A stretch of 64,000 bases of DNA from an uncultured Prevotellaceae bacterium (GTDB taxonomy: Bacteria; Bacteroidota; Bacteroidia; Bacteroidales; Bacteroidaceae). The stretch covers positions 62,001-126,000 of the forward strand of contig CAMKSE010000005.1 of assembly GCA_946415365.1 (NCBI GenBank). The letters are read 5' to 3'. A program made the translations under genes and the position numbers. A model generated the notes under the pieces. The model searched no databases. It worked only from the letters and a program-made list of their open reading frames with translations, and was not told the origin of the DNA. Every line of letters begins with the position of its first letter. The first letter of the stretch is position 1. Of this stretch, positions 34,496 through 43,395 are shown piece by piece.

Positions 34496-36577
34496 TTATT
34501 TGCCAAGAACGACCTTCTTGATGGTCCCATCATCCATCCGAATGATGTTGATACCCTTTTGAAGTGCATCCACCTGTCTGCCGTCCAACGTGAAAATCTT
34601 GGCCTTCCCGCTTTCTACAGCGATGGAAAGGATATCTGTCGTTGTGTAGGCACCATTGATCGTGATGTCGTGGGCAGGCATCGTCTCAGGATATTCCTCC
34701 CATGCGAAGTCAAAGCCATCTTTACTTGGAGGTGTCAGAGGAACAATCTTCGAATTGAAGTCAACCGTTACCGTAGCATACACCTCTCCGTCTATCACGT
34801 AGGTGATGGTGTACTGATTGATGGTAAAAGTACCAGTAACCGTCACATCATGGTCTGGCATTGTCTCTGGCAAATCGATCCATCCTGAGAAAGTATAACC
34901 TTCCTTTGTTGGTTCTGCCTCTGGGGTGATTCCTGCTCCAGAACTGTATGTGACAGACTTATATTCTACACCATCCACATAGTAAGTCAACGTGTAGACG
35001 CCATCGACATAATAAATATTCTGGAATCGTTTCCATCCAGCGGTATTTTGGTAGGCAGACTTTTTGCCTGAAGGAACCAGCAGAGATGCATTATTATAAA
35101 CGCTGGTGGGGAATACACCGTCATCAATGGCAAACGGATTCTCTATCCATGAAGTGATCTGAGTCAGACCATAACATTGGAAGAACGCATTTTTGCCTAT
35201 GGACGTGACACTGCCAGGAATGGTGACTGAGGTCAGACCCTCGCATTTACTGAAGGCACCTTCACCAATAGTCTTAACGCCGTTTGGAATGTCTACGGTC
35301 GTCAGGCTTGTGCAATAGTAGAAAGCTGCATCACCTATCGTGGTCACGCTACTTGGAATGGTAACAGACGTTATATCAATACATCCCTCGAAAGCACTTG
35401 AGCTGATGGACGTAACGGTGTAGTTATTGCCATTAAATGCGACTTGATTCGGAATAGAAACGTCACCTGCATAATTCGCATCTCTTGAAACAACGGAAAC
35501 CGTATTATTATCACCTATTTTATAACGTATACCATTGTTCTCAAATTTTTGACCTGTTATGCTTTGTGAGACAATGGGAACTACGCACCAACAGCGATTG
35601 ATCTCTCTAGCATAATCTAAAGGAGGGGCATAATTATTGGCGCACATCTCTTGTGACATGATAACATAACCTATCTCATTGATGTGGTATCTGCCAGTAT
35701 CATCACGGCCGTCTACAATTTGCCAATGGCTGTTTGTAAATGTCATATTATATCCGGCAATCATAACAGGCCTGCCTTGTTCTAATTCGTAATCAAGCAG
35801 TGCTTCTAATTCTGCATCAGATATGATCCAGTCATTATACGATTGCCACCACTTATCGGTTCCTACTTCATATTCGTCTCCGACAGTGGTGTATGTTTCA
35901 TCCGAAAAATCTAATTTCCTTAACCATTGTGGCAATACCCAACTGCCTGTTGCAACCATATTATATTCAGAATGGACGGCATAGCCTACATATTTCATTA
36001 ATTTCGCAACTTCTTTTCCTTGCTCTTCTGTATATTGCCCCTTTTTGTATCTAGGTAATATATTGTCCCAGTTAAAAGTGGTTGGGGGCAATGCTTCCAA
36101 ATCGGGAATGCGCTCATTTTCAAATTTCACTTCATCAAGAGCATCGCACCGCTGATTCTTATAGTAATACATGATCTTGGCAACTGCAAGGGCTCCGCAT
36201 CCAACCGGTCTTCTGAGAGGTAAACTGTCAACATACGGCGACCCGTTCTGAATGAATTTAGCCTCAATCATTGGCATAATCGGAGATTTAGGCGTTAATT
36301 CAAGTGCTCTTGTAGATGGTTTGAATGTATAATTACTATATGGTTCTTCTGTTGAATATGCTATGATGACATGATCTTTAACAACCGCATATCCACGATC
36401 GTCAACAGCCCTGAAAACGTCATAACCGCCATCGTTTCTGCTGTTTAAAGTATCAGCAGATAATTGAATACCTTTTTTTGACATAAAGGCTTTCGCTGTT
36501 TCGTAGTTGTTCTGACAATAAGCTTGATCTCCATTTGATAGCAATGCCAAAAGAAATAAGATATATTTTTTCTTCAT
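34496..36577 (-). CDS. C10 cysteine protease (SpeB/interpain-like) with LRR and InlB-type repeats
   Basis: The 693-residue secreted protein has a signal peptide (to about residue 21) and a short propeptide-like region. The C10 peptidase domain carries Cys127 in RRPVGCGALAVAKIMYYYK and His284 in NSHWQIVDGRDD. These match the Cys and His of streptopain and interpain. BspA-type LRR_5 repeats follow at about 370-480 (SAFEGCIDITSVTIPSSV and similar), then two InlB B-repeat-like units (YTLTYYVDG and YTITYVIDG). The C-terminal tail FTLDGRQVDALQKGINIIRM resembles a sorting domain. It is likely secreted to the surface, where C10 enzymes degrade host proteins. The LRR and tail closely match the neighbouring BspA-like gene, implying a fusion or gene conversion. 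Confidence 0.85.
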   Translation of the reverse strand: MKKKYILFLLALLSNGDQAYCQNNYETAKAFMSKKGIQLSADTLNSRNDGGYDVFRAVDDRGYAVVKDHVIIAYSTEEPYSNYTFKPSTRALELTPKSPIMPMIEAKFIQNGSPYVDSLPLRRPVGCGALAVAKIMYYYKNQRCDALDEVKFENERIPDLEALPPTTFNWDNILPRYKKGQYTEEQGKEVAKLMKYVGYAVHSEYNMVATGSWVLPQWLRKLDFSDETYTTVGDEYEVGTDKWWQSYNDWIISDAELEALLDYELEQGRPVMIAGYNMTFTNSHWQIVDGRDDTGRYHINEIGYVIMSQEMCANNYAPPLDYAREINRCWCVVPIVSQSITGQKFENNGIRYKIGDNNTVSVVSRDANYAGDVSIPNQVAFNGNNYTVTSISSSAFEGCIDITSVTIPSSVTTIGDAAFYYCTSLTTVDIPNGVKTIGEGAFSKCEGLTSVTIPGSVTSIGKNAFFQCYGLTQITSWIENPFAIDDGVFPTSVYNNASLLVPSGKKSAYQNTAGWKRFQNIYYVDGVYTLTYYVDGVEYKSVTYSSGAGITPEAEPTKEGYTFSGWIDLPETMPDHDVTVTGTFTINQYTITYVIDGEVYATVTVDFNSKIVPLTPPSKDGFDFAWEEYPETMPAHDITINGAYTTTDILSIAVESGKAKIFTLDGRQVDALQKGINIIRMDDGTIKKVVLGK

Positions 36578-36666
36578 AATTGTTTATCGTTAGTTAATAA
36601 TAATTACGCAGACAACTTATCAATGCAATCTTGAAGTACCAACATCTTTTTATTTGTTATCGGCTG

Positions 36667-36698
36667 CAAATATAGGAAATAATTCCGAAACATCCAAA
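36667..36698 (-). promoter_or_regulatory. -33/-7 promoter of the C10 protease gene
   Basis: Reverse strand TTTG (36698-36695) and TATATTTG (36674-36667) with 20-bp spacing. The leader is about 83 bases. Confidence 0.75.
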
Positions 36699-36710
36699 TA
36701 TTAAGGGGAA

Positions 36711-36743
36711 TAATTTAGGGGTGAGCATGATGCCCACCCCTAA
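36711..36743 (-). terminator. Terminator of the BspA-like gene
   Basis: TTAGGGGTG, an 11-base loop, CACCCCTAA, then an A/T-rich run on the minus strand. Confidence 0.65.
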
Positions 36744-36768
36744 CGGATTGTCGATTATCTGACAAGAG

Positions 36769-39700
36769 TTATTTGCCGAGAACGACCTTCTTGGTTGTCC
36801 CGTCATCCATCCGAATGATGTTGACGCCCTTCTGGAGTGTATCCACCTGTCTGCCGTCCAACGTGAAGATCTTAGCCTTCCCGCTTTCTACAGCGATGGA
36901 AAGGATACCCGTCGTTGTGTATGAGCCATTGATCGTGATGTCGGAGGCAGGCATTGTCTCAGGATATTCCTCCCAAGCGAAATCAAAGCCGTCCTTGCTT
37001 GGCGGTGTCGGAGGAACGATCTTCGAATTGAAGTCAACCGTTACCGTAGTATACGTCTCTCCGTCTATAACGTAGGTGATGGTGTACTGATTGACGGTGA
37101 AAGATCCAACGACATTCACTGCTTCAGCAGGCATCTTCTCAGGAATATAGCTCCATCCTGAGAAAGTATATCCCTCCCTTGTAGGTGCAGGCTCTGGGGT
37201 AATCGGTGTACCATATTCTACTTGATAGGTCACATAAATCTCACCGTCGACCTTATACGTCAGTGCATACTTGTTGGCCGTGAAAGTACCAGTAACAGTC
37301 ACATCATGGTCAGGCATAGACTCTGGGATTTCACTCCATCCTGAGAAAGTATAACCTTCCTTTGCCGGTTCGGGCTCTGGGGTGATGCCTGCTCCATGAT
37401 TGTATTTGACTGACTTATATTCTACTCCGTCAACATAGTAAGTCAACGTGTAGACGCCGTCGGCATAATAAATGTTCTGGAACTTTTTCCATCCTTCGGC
37501 TTTCTGGTAGTCAGCCTTCTTGCCTGTAGGAACCAACAGAGCCGCATTCGTATAAACGCTGGCAGGGAATACGTTTTCATTAATGGTAAACGGATTCTCT
37601 ATCCCACAATTGATTTGAGTGATGCTATAACACTGGAAGAACGCGTTTTCGCCTATGGACGTGACACTGGCGGGGATGGAGACTGAGACCAGACCATAGC
37701 ATTTACTGAAGGCGCCTTCGCCGATTGTCGTCACGCCATCTGGTATGTCAATGATCGTCAGGGCAGTACAATAATAGAAAGCTGCATCACCTATTGAGGT
37801 CACGGTGTTTGGAATGGTAATAGCCGTCATATCGACACAACCCTCGAAAGCACTTGAGGCAATGGATGTAACAGTGTAGGTCTTACCATTATATGTAACT
37901 TGACTAGGAATCACAACCGCACCTGAATAATTCCCTGTTTTGGATATGACAGATATGGTATTGTCCTCACCGACTTTATAACGGATGCCATTATCCTCAA
38001 ATTCAGAACCAACCGTGACATTCTCAATAATGTTCTGGAATTTTTTCCATCCTTCCGCAGCCTGATAGGCAGACTTGGTGCCTACAGGAACTGTTAATGT
38101 CGCTTCTGTGTATATACCCTCAAACGCATCATCAGAAATGGCAAATGGGTTCTGAATCTCTGAGTAGACATTCTTAATACCTGTGCAGTTCTTGAAAGTA
38201 CTGCCTCCGATACTTGTCACGCTGTTTGGAATGGTGACGGATGTCAGGCCGCTGCAACCATAGAAAGCGCGGGTTGAGATACTTTTTACACCGTCTGGAA
38301 TGATCAGGTCTGTAATTTCCGTATCGTTCAGGAACAAATGATGGGCATACTCAAGCGGATTGGATGCTGTACCAATGAAACTGATATCGCACCACGCTGC
38401 CAGATCCGAGATATATACGCCCGTCAGGCCTTTTAAGTCTACAAAAGCCTCAATTCCGATACTTTTTATGGTACTGGGAATCACGACCTTTGTTACAGTA
38501 TCATCAAGATGGCTCTTATCAAACGCGCTCATTTCAATAGAAGTAACGGTATATGTAACGTCATTGTAGACAACTTGACTTGGAATCAGAATGACGCCTG
38601 TAATATCTTTATTCCTCGTTACAGCAACGGTATTGTTCTCACCTACCTTATAGTATATGCCGTTATACTCAAATACAGAACCCACCTTGACATTCTCAAT
38701 AATGTTCTTGAAGTTTTTCCATCCTTCCGCAGACTGATAGGCAGACTTGGTACCTATGGGAACTAATAATGTTGCTTCGGCGTATATGCCCTCAAACACA
38801 TCATCGGAAATGGCAAATGGCTTCTGAATCTCTGAGTAGACTTTCTTAATACCCGTGCAGTTCTTGAAAGCACTGCCTCCGATACTTGTCACACCGTTGG
38901 GAATGGTGACGGATGTGAGGCCGCTGCAACCATAGAAAGCGCGGGTTGAGATACTTTTCACATCGTCAGGAATGATCAGGTCTGTAATTTCCGTATCGTT
39001 CAGGAACAAATGCTGTGCATACTCAAGCGGATTGGATGCAGTACCAACGAAACTGATATTACACCACGCTGCCAGATCCGAGATATATACGCCCGTCAGG
39101 CCTTTTAAGTCTACAAAAGCCTCAATTCCGATACTTTTTATGGTACTGGGAATCACGACCTTTGTTACAGTATCATCAAGATGGCTCTTATCAAACGCGC
39201 TCATTTCAATAGAAGTAACGGTATATATCACCTCATTGTAGACAACTTGACTTGGAATCAGAATGACGCCGGTAATATCTTCTGTCCTCGTAACAGCAAC
39301 GGTATTGTTCTCACCTACCTTATAGTTTATGCCGTTATAATTAAATACAGAACCCACCTTGACATTCTCAATAATGTTCTGGAATTTTTTCCATCCTGCC
39401 GTAGCCTGATAAGCTGACTTTTTGCCAGCGGGAACAACTAATTTTGCTGTAGCGTATATATCATAAAAAGTATAATCTTCTATAGCAAATGGTGTCTCAA
39501 TTTCAGAAATGATGGTGGCTAAGCTACTACAGCTCATGAAAGCACTGTTTCCAATACTTGTCACGCTGTTGGGAATAGTCACTGAGGTCACGGCGGATCC
39601 CCTGAATGCCCCATATCCGAGGCTTGTTACACCATCAGGAATAATCAAATCCTTTATTTCTGTGCCATTTAAGAAAAGATGGTGAAGGGACAGGCCTCTA

Positions 39701-40104
39701 TTTTCTACCTTGCACCAAGCCACCAAATCAGAAATGTGAACAGCATTCAAACCGGTGCAGTCGGCGAAAGCACTTGATCCTATTGATGTCAATGTTGAGG
39801 GTAACGTGATGGAAGTCAGACCTTTGCAACTGTCAAATGCATCTTCTCTTATACTTGTCACATTGTAGGTCTTTCCACCATAATCCACTGATTTAGGGAT
39901 AACGACATCGCCAGTGTATTCGTTTTTATACGCATCACAATTATCGCCACGATAACTGACAGCCAACTCCGTGCCGCCATTTATCCATGCATAGTAGATC
40001 ATGACACCTTCAGAATTTGCCACTTCGATGTCATGGGCGAATGATTTTGTTCCGACCATGCTCATGAGCACGGTAATCAGAAAAGGTAATACTTTTTGTT
40101 TCAT
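36769..40104 (-). CDS. BspA-like leucine-rich repeat surface protein
   Basis: The 1111-residue protein has a signal peptide (MKQKVLPFLITVLMSMVGTKSFA). LRR_5 repeats run to about residue 880 (AFDSCKGLTSITLPSTLTSI and similar), followed by three InlB B-repeat-like units (YTLTYYVDG, YALTYKVDG, YTITYVIDG). The C-terminal sorting-like tail ends MDDGTTKKVVLGK. BspA proteins act in adhesion to host matrix and other bacteria. About 448 residues in the middle are a tandem duplication of a 224-residue unit. It starts 9 bases after the channel gene stop, so the two may be cotranscribed. Confidence 0.85.
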   Translation of the reverse strand: MKQKVLPFLITVLMSMVGTKSFAHDIEVANSEGVMIYYAWINGGTELAVSYRGDNCDAYKNEYTGDVVIPKSVDYGGKTYNVTSIREDAFDSCKGLTSITLPSTLTSIGSSAFADCTGLNAVHISDLVAWCKVENRGLSLHHLFLNGTEIKDLIIPDGVTSLGYGAFRGSAVTSVTIPNSVTSIGNSAFMSCSSLATIISEIETPFAIEDYTFYDIYATAKLVVPAGKKSAYQATAGWKKFQNIIENVKVGSVFNYNGINYKVGENNTVAVTRTEDITGVILIPSQVVYNEVIYTVTSIEMSAFDKSHLDDTVTKVVIPSTIKSIGIEAFVDLKGLTGVYISDLAAWCNISFVGTASNPLEYAQHLFLNDTEITDLIIPDDVKSISTRAFYGCSGLTSVTIPNGVTSIGGSAFKNCTGIKKVYSEIQKPFAISDDVFEGIYAEATLLVPIGTKSAYQSAEGWKNFKNIIENVKVGSVFEYNGIYYKVGENNTVAVTRNKDITGVILIPSQVVYNDVTYTVTSIEMSAFDKSHLDDTVTKVVIPSTIKSIGIEAFVDLKGLTGVYISDLAAWCDISFIGTASNPLEYAHHLFLNDTEITDLIIPDGVKSISTRAFYGCSGLTSVTIPNSVTSIGGSTFKNCTGIKNVYSEIQNPFAISDDAFEGIYTEATLTVPVGTKSAYQAAEGWKKFQNIIENVTVGSEFEDNGIRYKVGEDNTISVISKTGNYSGAVVIPSQVTYNGKTYTVTSIASSAFEGCVDMTAITIPNTVTSIGDAAFYYCTALTIIDIPDGVTTIGEGAFSKCYGLVSVSIPASVTSIGENAFFQCYSITQINCGIENPFTINENVFPASVYTNAALLVPTGKKADYQKAEGWKKFQNIYYADGVYTLTYYVDGVEYKSVKYNHGAGITPEPEPAKEGYTFSGWSEIPESMPDHDVTVTGTFTANKYALTYKVDGEIYVTYQVEYGTPITPEPAPTREGYTFSGWSYIPEKMPAEAVNVVGSFTVNQYTITYVIDGETYTTVTVDFNSKIVPPTPPSKDGFDFAWEEYPETMPASDITINGSYTTTGILSIAVESGKAKIFTLDGRQVDTLQKGVNIIRMDDGTTKKVVLGK
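38017..39360. repeat. Tandem 672-bp duplication within the BspA-like gene
   Basis: The landmark GACATTCTC recurs at 38017, 38689 and 39361, exactly 672 bp (224 codons) apart. A stretch of about 160 bp near 38392 and 39064 is identical between copies, pointing to recent duplication or conversion. Confidence 0.9.
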
Positions 40105-40113
40105 AATTTGTTT

Positions 40114-40767
40114 TTATTTGTTATTAGTGAGATTCAATTCATTATGTGGGGCCGGCTCGTCTTCCTCGGGCTTGAAGAAGAGCGTCCAGCGGTAGAGGTT
40201 GCAGCCGACGAAGTTGCCAAGCACCTCGCTGACGTAGACGATGAGGACGTCGGGCTGGAGCAGCTGGTCAGCAGGGGAGACGAGGAAATAGAAGGCGTCG
40301 GCGATAGAGTGGGCGAATCCGCAGAGGATGAAGACGGGCACACCGAGGATCAGCGGCAGCATCTTGCCCTTGCGGGCAAACTCAACGGCGGTGGTCATGA
40401 TGAATCCGCAGCCGATAGCCAGCAGGAAACAGGCCCAGGGACCTTTCGTCAATCGTCCTGCGAGTATCTTCGAGGCTGGTTCCACACAGTCTGGCTGGGC
40501 ATAGGCTATCATCCAGGCGGAGAGCAGACAGCCCACGATGTTGCCGAAGAGTACGACACAGAGCATGGTCCAGTCGCCCTGACGGCGGATGAATCCGGCG
40601 GTGCCTGTATAGAGTTTCAGACCATAATAAACGACGGTAGTGAGGCCGAAGGCGAAGAGAACAGCACCGGCAACGCCACCCACACGGAGGTTGACCACGC
40701 ATCCAATGGAGATGCAGATGCCGGCGAGAATGGCCAGCGGGAAGGTCTCACGAAGTAGCTTTTGCAT
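40114..40767 (-). CDS. Formate/nitrite transporter family channel
   Basis: The 217-residue membrane protein fits the FNT family: about six hydrophobic segments, FPLAILAGICISIGC at TM1, LKLYTGTAGF in the first half-helix region, LFGNIVGCLLSAW in TM3 and GCGFIMTTAVEFARKGK in TM4. FNT pentamers move formate, nitrite, hydrosulfide or short-chain acids. It is shorter than typical FocA (about 280) and the motif His is not obvious, so substrate is left open. Promoter at 40790-40797. Confidence 0.8.
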   Translation of the reverse strand: MQKLLRETFPLAILAGICISIGCVVNLRVGGVAGAVLFAFGLTTVVYYGLKLYTGTAGFIRRQGDWTMLCVVLFGNIVGCLLSAWMIAYAQPDCVEPASKILAGRLTKGPWACFLLAIGCGFIMTTAVEFARKGKMLPLILGVPVFILCGFAHSIADAFYFLVSPADQLLQPDVLIVYVSEVLGNFVGCNLYRWTLFFKPEEDEPAPHNELNLTNNK

Positions 40768-40789
40768 GTTCGTTTCTGTTTTCTAACCG

Positions 40790-40797
40790 CAAAGGTA
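40790..40797 (-). promoter_or_regulatory. -7 element for the FNT channel gene
   Basis: Reverse strand TACCTTTG; a TTGC lies where the -33 TTTG would be. Confidence 0.5.
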
Positions 40798-40866
40798 GGA
40801 AAAATTTCCGAAACGTGCAAGGATTTTAGGGAAGTTCTTTCTTTGAAAGCAGCAAAAAAGTTGAAC

Positions 40867-40882
40867 TGTGACAGTTGTGACA
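40867..40882. repeat. TGTCACAAC repeat, copy 4 (inverted)
   Basis: TGTGACAGTTGTGACA in the gap between the FNT channel gene and the RluA-type gene. Confidence 0.9.
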
Positions 40883-40900
40883 GTTTTTTTCTCACAATTA

Positions 40901-41626
40901 CTACTGTCCCTGCTGTGAGAAATCTTGAGTCAAAGCCTGCCAAAGGGCGTCGTTGGGGACGGGTGCCTCGACGACGATGGGCTCTTTTGAGACGGGATGG
41001 ATGAACTCCACACGACGGGCCATCAGCGAGATGCTGCCATCGGGGTTGGAGCGTGGGGCGCCGTATTTCAGGTCGCCCTTGATAGGACAACCCATCGCTG
41101 CCAACTGACAACGGATCTGGTGGTGGCGGCCTGTCAGAAGATGGACCTCAAGGAGTGTGTAGTTGTCGGAGTGGGAGAGCGCGCGGTATTTCAGGATGGC
41201 CTTCTTGGCATTGGGCTTCTCCGTAGGATAGGCGTACGACTTGTTCTGTTTCTCATTCCTCACGAGCCAGTGCTCCAGCGTATGCCACTCTTGTGTGGCG
41301 GTAGCAAATTTTTCACTTTTCACTCTTAACTTTTCACTTCCCACTATCGCCCAATAGGTTTTGTGGATCTCTCCCTCAGCAAACATCTTGTTAAGACGTG
41401 TGAGGGCCTTCGAGGTGCGTGCGAAGATGACCAGTCCGCTGACAGGACGGTCCAGACGGTGTACTACACCAAGGAACACAGCCCCAGGCTTCTGGTACTT
41501 CTCCTTGATATAGTCCTTCACAATATCAGAGAGGGGACGGTCGCCAGTCTTGTCGCCCTGGACGATCTCCCCGCTCTGTTTATTAACAATGATGATGTGA
41601 TTATCCTCGTAGACTACATTCATCAT
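40901..41626 (-). CDS. RluA-family pseudouridine synthase
   Basis: The 241-residue protein has the catalytic motif VVHRLDRPVSGL with Asp59, then KALTRLNKMF, KTYWAIVG and the C-terminal LLTGRHHQIRCQLAAMG. It lacks the S4 domain of RluC/RluD. It pseudouridylates rRNA or tRNA; the target site is not assignable. Between KTYWAIVG and the expected HTLEHWLVRNEKQNKSY is an insertion of about 15 residues (SEKLRVKSEKFATATQEW), most of it encoded by a GTGAAAAGT-type repeat. It is the last gene of a probable tetR-fabG-rlu operon (gaps of 44 and 38 bases). Confidence 0.85.
   Translation of the reverse strand: MMNVVYEDNHIIIVNKQSGEIVQGDKTGDRPLSDIVKDYIKEKYQKPGAVFLGVVHRLDRPVSGLVIFARTSKALTRLNKMFAEGEIHKTYWAIVGSEKLRVKSEKFATATQEWHTLEHWLVRNEKQNKSYAYPTEKPNAKKAILKYRALSHSDNYTLLEVHLLTGRHHQIRCQLAAMGCPIKGDLKYGAPRSNPDGSISLMARRVEFIHPVSKEPIVVEAPVPNDALWQALTQDFSQQGQ
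41306..41344. repeat. GTGAAAAGT-type repeat within the RluA-type gene
   Basis: On the minus strand GAAAAGTTAAGAGTGAAAAG and a following GTGAAAAA unit form imperfect 8-10 bp repeats, read in frame as a charged insertion. Confidence 0.75.
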
Positions 41627-41664
41627 TCATCATTTATCATTTATTATTTAGGGCGAAGCCCGCC

Positions 41665-42402
41665 TTACATGTTCATTCCGCCATCGACCTGGATGACCTG
41701 GCCGCTGACATAACTCGACATGTCGCTGGCGAGGAATGTTGCTACGTTGGCGATATCGTCCACCTGTCCACCGCGGCGCAGAGGAATCTTGTTGATCCAC
41801 TCCTTGCGAATGTCGTCAGGCAAGGCCTGCGTCATAGCGGTATCGATGAAGCCTGGAGCGATGGCGTTGGCACGGATGCCCTTGGGACCCATCTCCTGAC
41901 CGATACTCTTGGCTAGAGCAATCAGACCAGCCTTAGAAGCAGCGTAGTTAGCCTGTCCGGCATTACCATGAACACCCACTACAGAGGCCATATTGATAAT
42001 AGAACCGCCACGCTGGCGCATCATCACGGGCACACAGGCGTGGATGAAGTTGAATGCAGACTTCAGGTTGACGGCAATCACGGCGTCCCACTGCTGCTCA
42101 GTCATACGGAGCATCAGACCGTCCTTCGTAATACCTGCGTTGTTAACAAGAATATCAATCGATCCAAACTCTTCCTTCACAGCCTTCACCACTTCCTCTG
42201 TCTGAGCAAAGTCGGCAGCGTTAGAGGCGTAACTCTTGGCCTTAACACCCTTGGCGGCGATTTCCTTCTCTGTTTCCTCGTTCACCTCAAGGTCGGTGAA
42301 TGCGATGTTAGCGCCTTCCTCGGCGAACTTCAGTGCGATAGCTTTTCCGATACCGCGTGCAGCACCAGTAATCAGCGCTGTCTTACCTTCTAATAATCCC
42401 AT
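41665..42402 (-). CDS. fabG: 3-oxoacyl-ACP reductase
   Basis: The 245-residue short-chain dehydrogenase has the NADP-binding TGAARGIGKA, NNAG at about 87-90, and the catalytic Ser140, Tyr153 and Lys157 (YAASKAG). The C-terminus SGQVIQVDGGMNM is standard for FabG. It reduces 3-oxoacyl-ACP in fatty acid elongation. It sits between a TetR regulator and the RluA-type gene, all on the same strand. Confidence 0.92.
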   Translation of the reverse strand: MGLLEGKTALITGAARGIGKAIALKFAEEGANIAFTDLEVNEETEKEIAAKGVKAKSYASNAADFAQTEEVVKAVKEEFGSIDILVNNAGITKDGLMLRMTEQQWDAVIAVNLKSAFNFIHACVPVMMRQRGGSIINMASVVGVHGNAGQANYAASKAGLIALAKSIGQEMGPKGIRANAIAPGFIDTAMTQALPDDIRKEWINKIPLRRGGQVDDIANVATFLASDMSSYVSGQVIQVDGGMNM

Positions 42403-42446
42403 AATTTTAATTTTAATATTTGAACTTTAAACTTTAAGCTTTATGA

Positions 42447-43040
42447 TTACTTCCTTTGGAATTTGCCGAGGGCGCCATAGACCACCTTGGCTACCTGGGG
42501 CTTGGTGTCTTCTTCCTTCATGCCGTGGGCAATACGTCCGTAGATGTAAGGTACCTCAAGACCTTTGATACAGTAGTGCGTGATGTCGGCCACGAGATCT
42601 ATGTTGTCGATGTCGAATTCACCCTCTTCCTTTCCTTCGGTATAGACCTTGCGGAAGAGTTCTATTTCCGCGTCGTCAAAATGCTTACGTACTTTCTCTA
42701 CCATCCAGATGTTGCGGAAGAACTCGGCACGGAGGTTTCCGTTTCTGACCACTGTCTCACGGATCATGCTCAGGTGGGTGTAGATGAGTTCGATGATCTT
42801 GTCCTGAGGACGTATCTTGCGGGCTGCCACCTCGTCGAGCTTGTCGGAGAGGCGCTCGAGTTCACTCTCAATGACGGCATAGTAGATCTCCTCCTTTGAC
42901 TTAAAATAGGTGTAAAGCGTACGACGCCCTTTACCCGAGAGTTGGGCAATGTCGTTCATTGTTGTGTTCTCCAGTCCGTTCTTGGCAAACAACTGGCGAG
43001 CTACGTCTACGAGTTTGTGTCTGGTCTTGGATATTGACAT
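42447..43040 (-). CDS. TetR/AcrR-family transcriptional regulator
   Basis: The 197-residue protein has an N-terminal TetR helix-turn-helix: ARQLFAKNGLENTTMNDIA, then SGKGRRTLYTYFKSKEEIY at about 14-53. The C-terminal ligand domain is variable. Its place directly upstream of fabG on the same strand suggests control of fatty-acid genes, as for FabR/FadR-like TetR members; this is inference. A -7 element lies 52-59 bases upstream. Confidence 0.88.
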   Translation of the reverse strand: MSISKTRHKLVDVARQLFAKNGLENTTMNDIAQLSGKGRRTLYTYFKSKEEIYYAVIESELERLSDKLDEVAARKIRPQDKIIELIYTHLSMIRETVVRNGNLRAEFFRNIWMVEKVRKHFDDAEIELFRKVYTEGKEEGEFDIDNIDLVADITHYCIKGLEVPYIYGRIAHGMKEEDTKPQVAKVVYGALGKFQRK

Positions 43041-43091
43041 GTATGCTTCCTCCTTATCTTATCAGAAATTGCACATTGCTGTATCAGTGTG

Positions 43092-43099
43092 CAAAATTA
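43092..43099 (-). promoter_or_regulatory. -7 element for tetR-fabG-rlu
   Basis: Reverse strand TAATTTTG, with CTTG at the -33 position (spacing 20). Confidence 0.55.
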
Positions 43100-43179
43100 C
43101 GGTTTTTCTTCGAATTGAGCAAGAAAAAGAACGTAAAAAGTTACAAAAAGGATGAAAAAGCAAAAAAATCACATAAATA

Positions 43180-43211
43180 TTTGTGTATTTCAAAAAATAT
43201 GTGTACCTTTG
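43180..43211 (+). promoter_or_regulatory. -33/-7 promoter ahead of tRNA-Met
   Basis: TTTG at 43180-43183 and TACCTTTG at 43204-43211, spacing 20 bp. The tRNA begins about 90 bases past the predicted start. The leader contains CTTTTC/GAAAAG and GAGCTC-centred dyads. No gene is seen between 43041 and 43308. Confidence 0.7.
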
Positions 43212-43308
43212 CAGCGCTTTTCGAGAAAAGCCCTGCGAAATCAGGCTTCGCCTCAGCAAAGAGCGAGCTCTCTGCATTCGGTTTGCGCTGATTTTGCACC
43301 CATAACAT

Positions 43309-43381
43309 CGCGGAGTGGAGCAGTTGGTAGCTCGCCAGGCTCATAACCTGGAGGTCGCACGTTCGAATCCTGCCTCCGCAA
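43309..43381 (+). tRNA. tRNA-Met (anticodon CAT), initiator-like
   Basis: A full cloverleaf is visible. The acceptor GCGGAG pairs with CTCCGC, and the D arm is GAGC...GCTC. The anticodon stem is CCAGG/CCTGG with loop CTCATAA, and the T arm is GCACG TTCGAAT CCTGC with one mismatched pair. The first base C faces A (position 72), the mismatch of initiator tRNAs. The stem lacks the full GGG/CCC of many initiators, so elongator identity is not excluded. CCA is not encoded. It is the apparent prophage insertion site. Confidence 0.88.
43362..43381. other. Probable prophage attachment site (attL) in the tRNA 3' end
   Basis: The integrase gene begins 128 bases past the tRNA, the usual layout of tRNA-targeting elements that regenerate the 3' end of the gene. 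The other copy (attR) would be beyond the window, so the core length is unknown. Confidence 0.5.
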
Positions 43382-43395
43382 CTAAAATCAATGAG

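Noticed and set aside
43211..43308. A small RNA gene or peptide before the tRNA
   Set aside because: Some dyads are present but no recognisable RNA family; treated as tRNA leader sequence.
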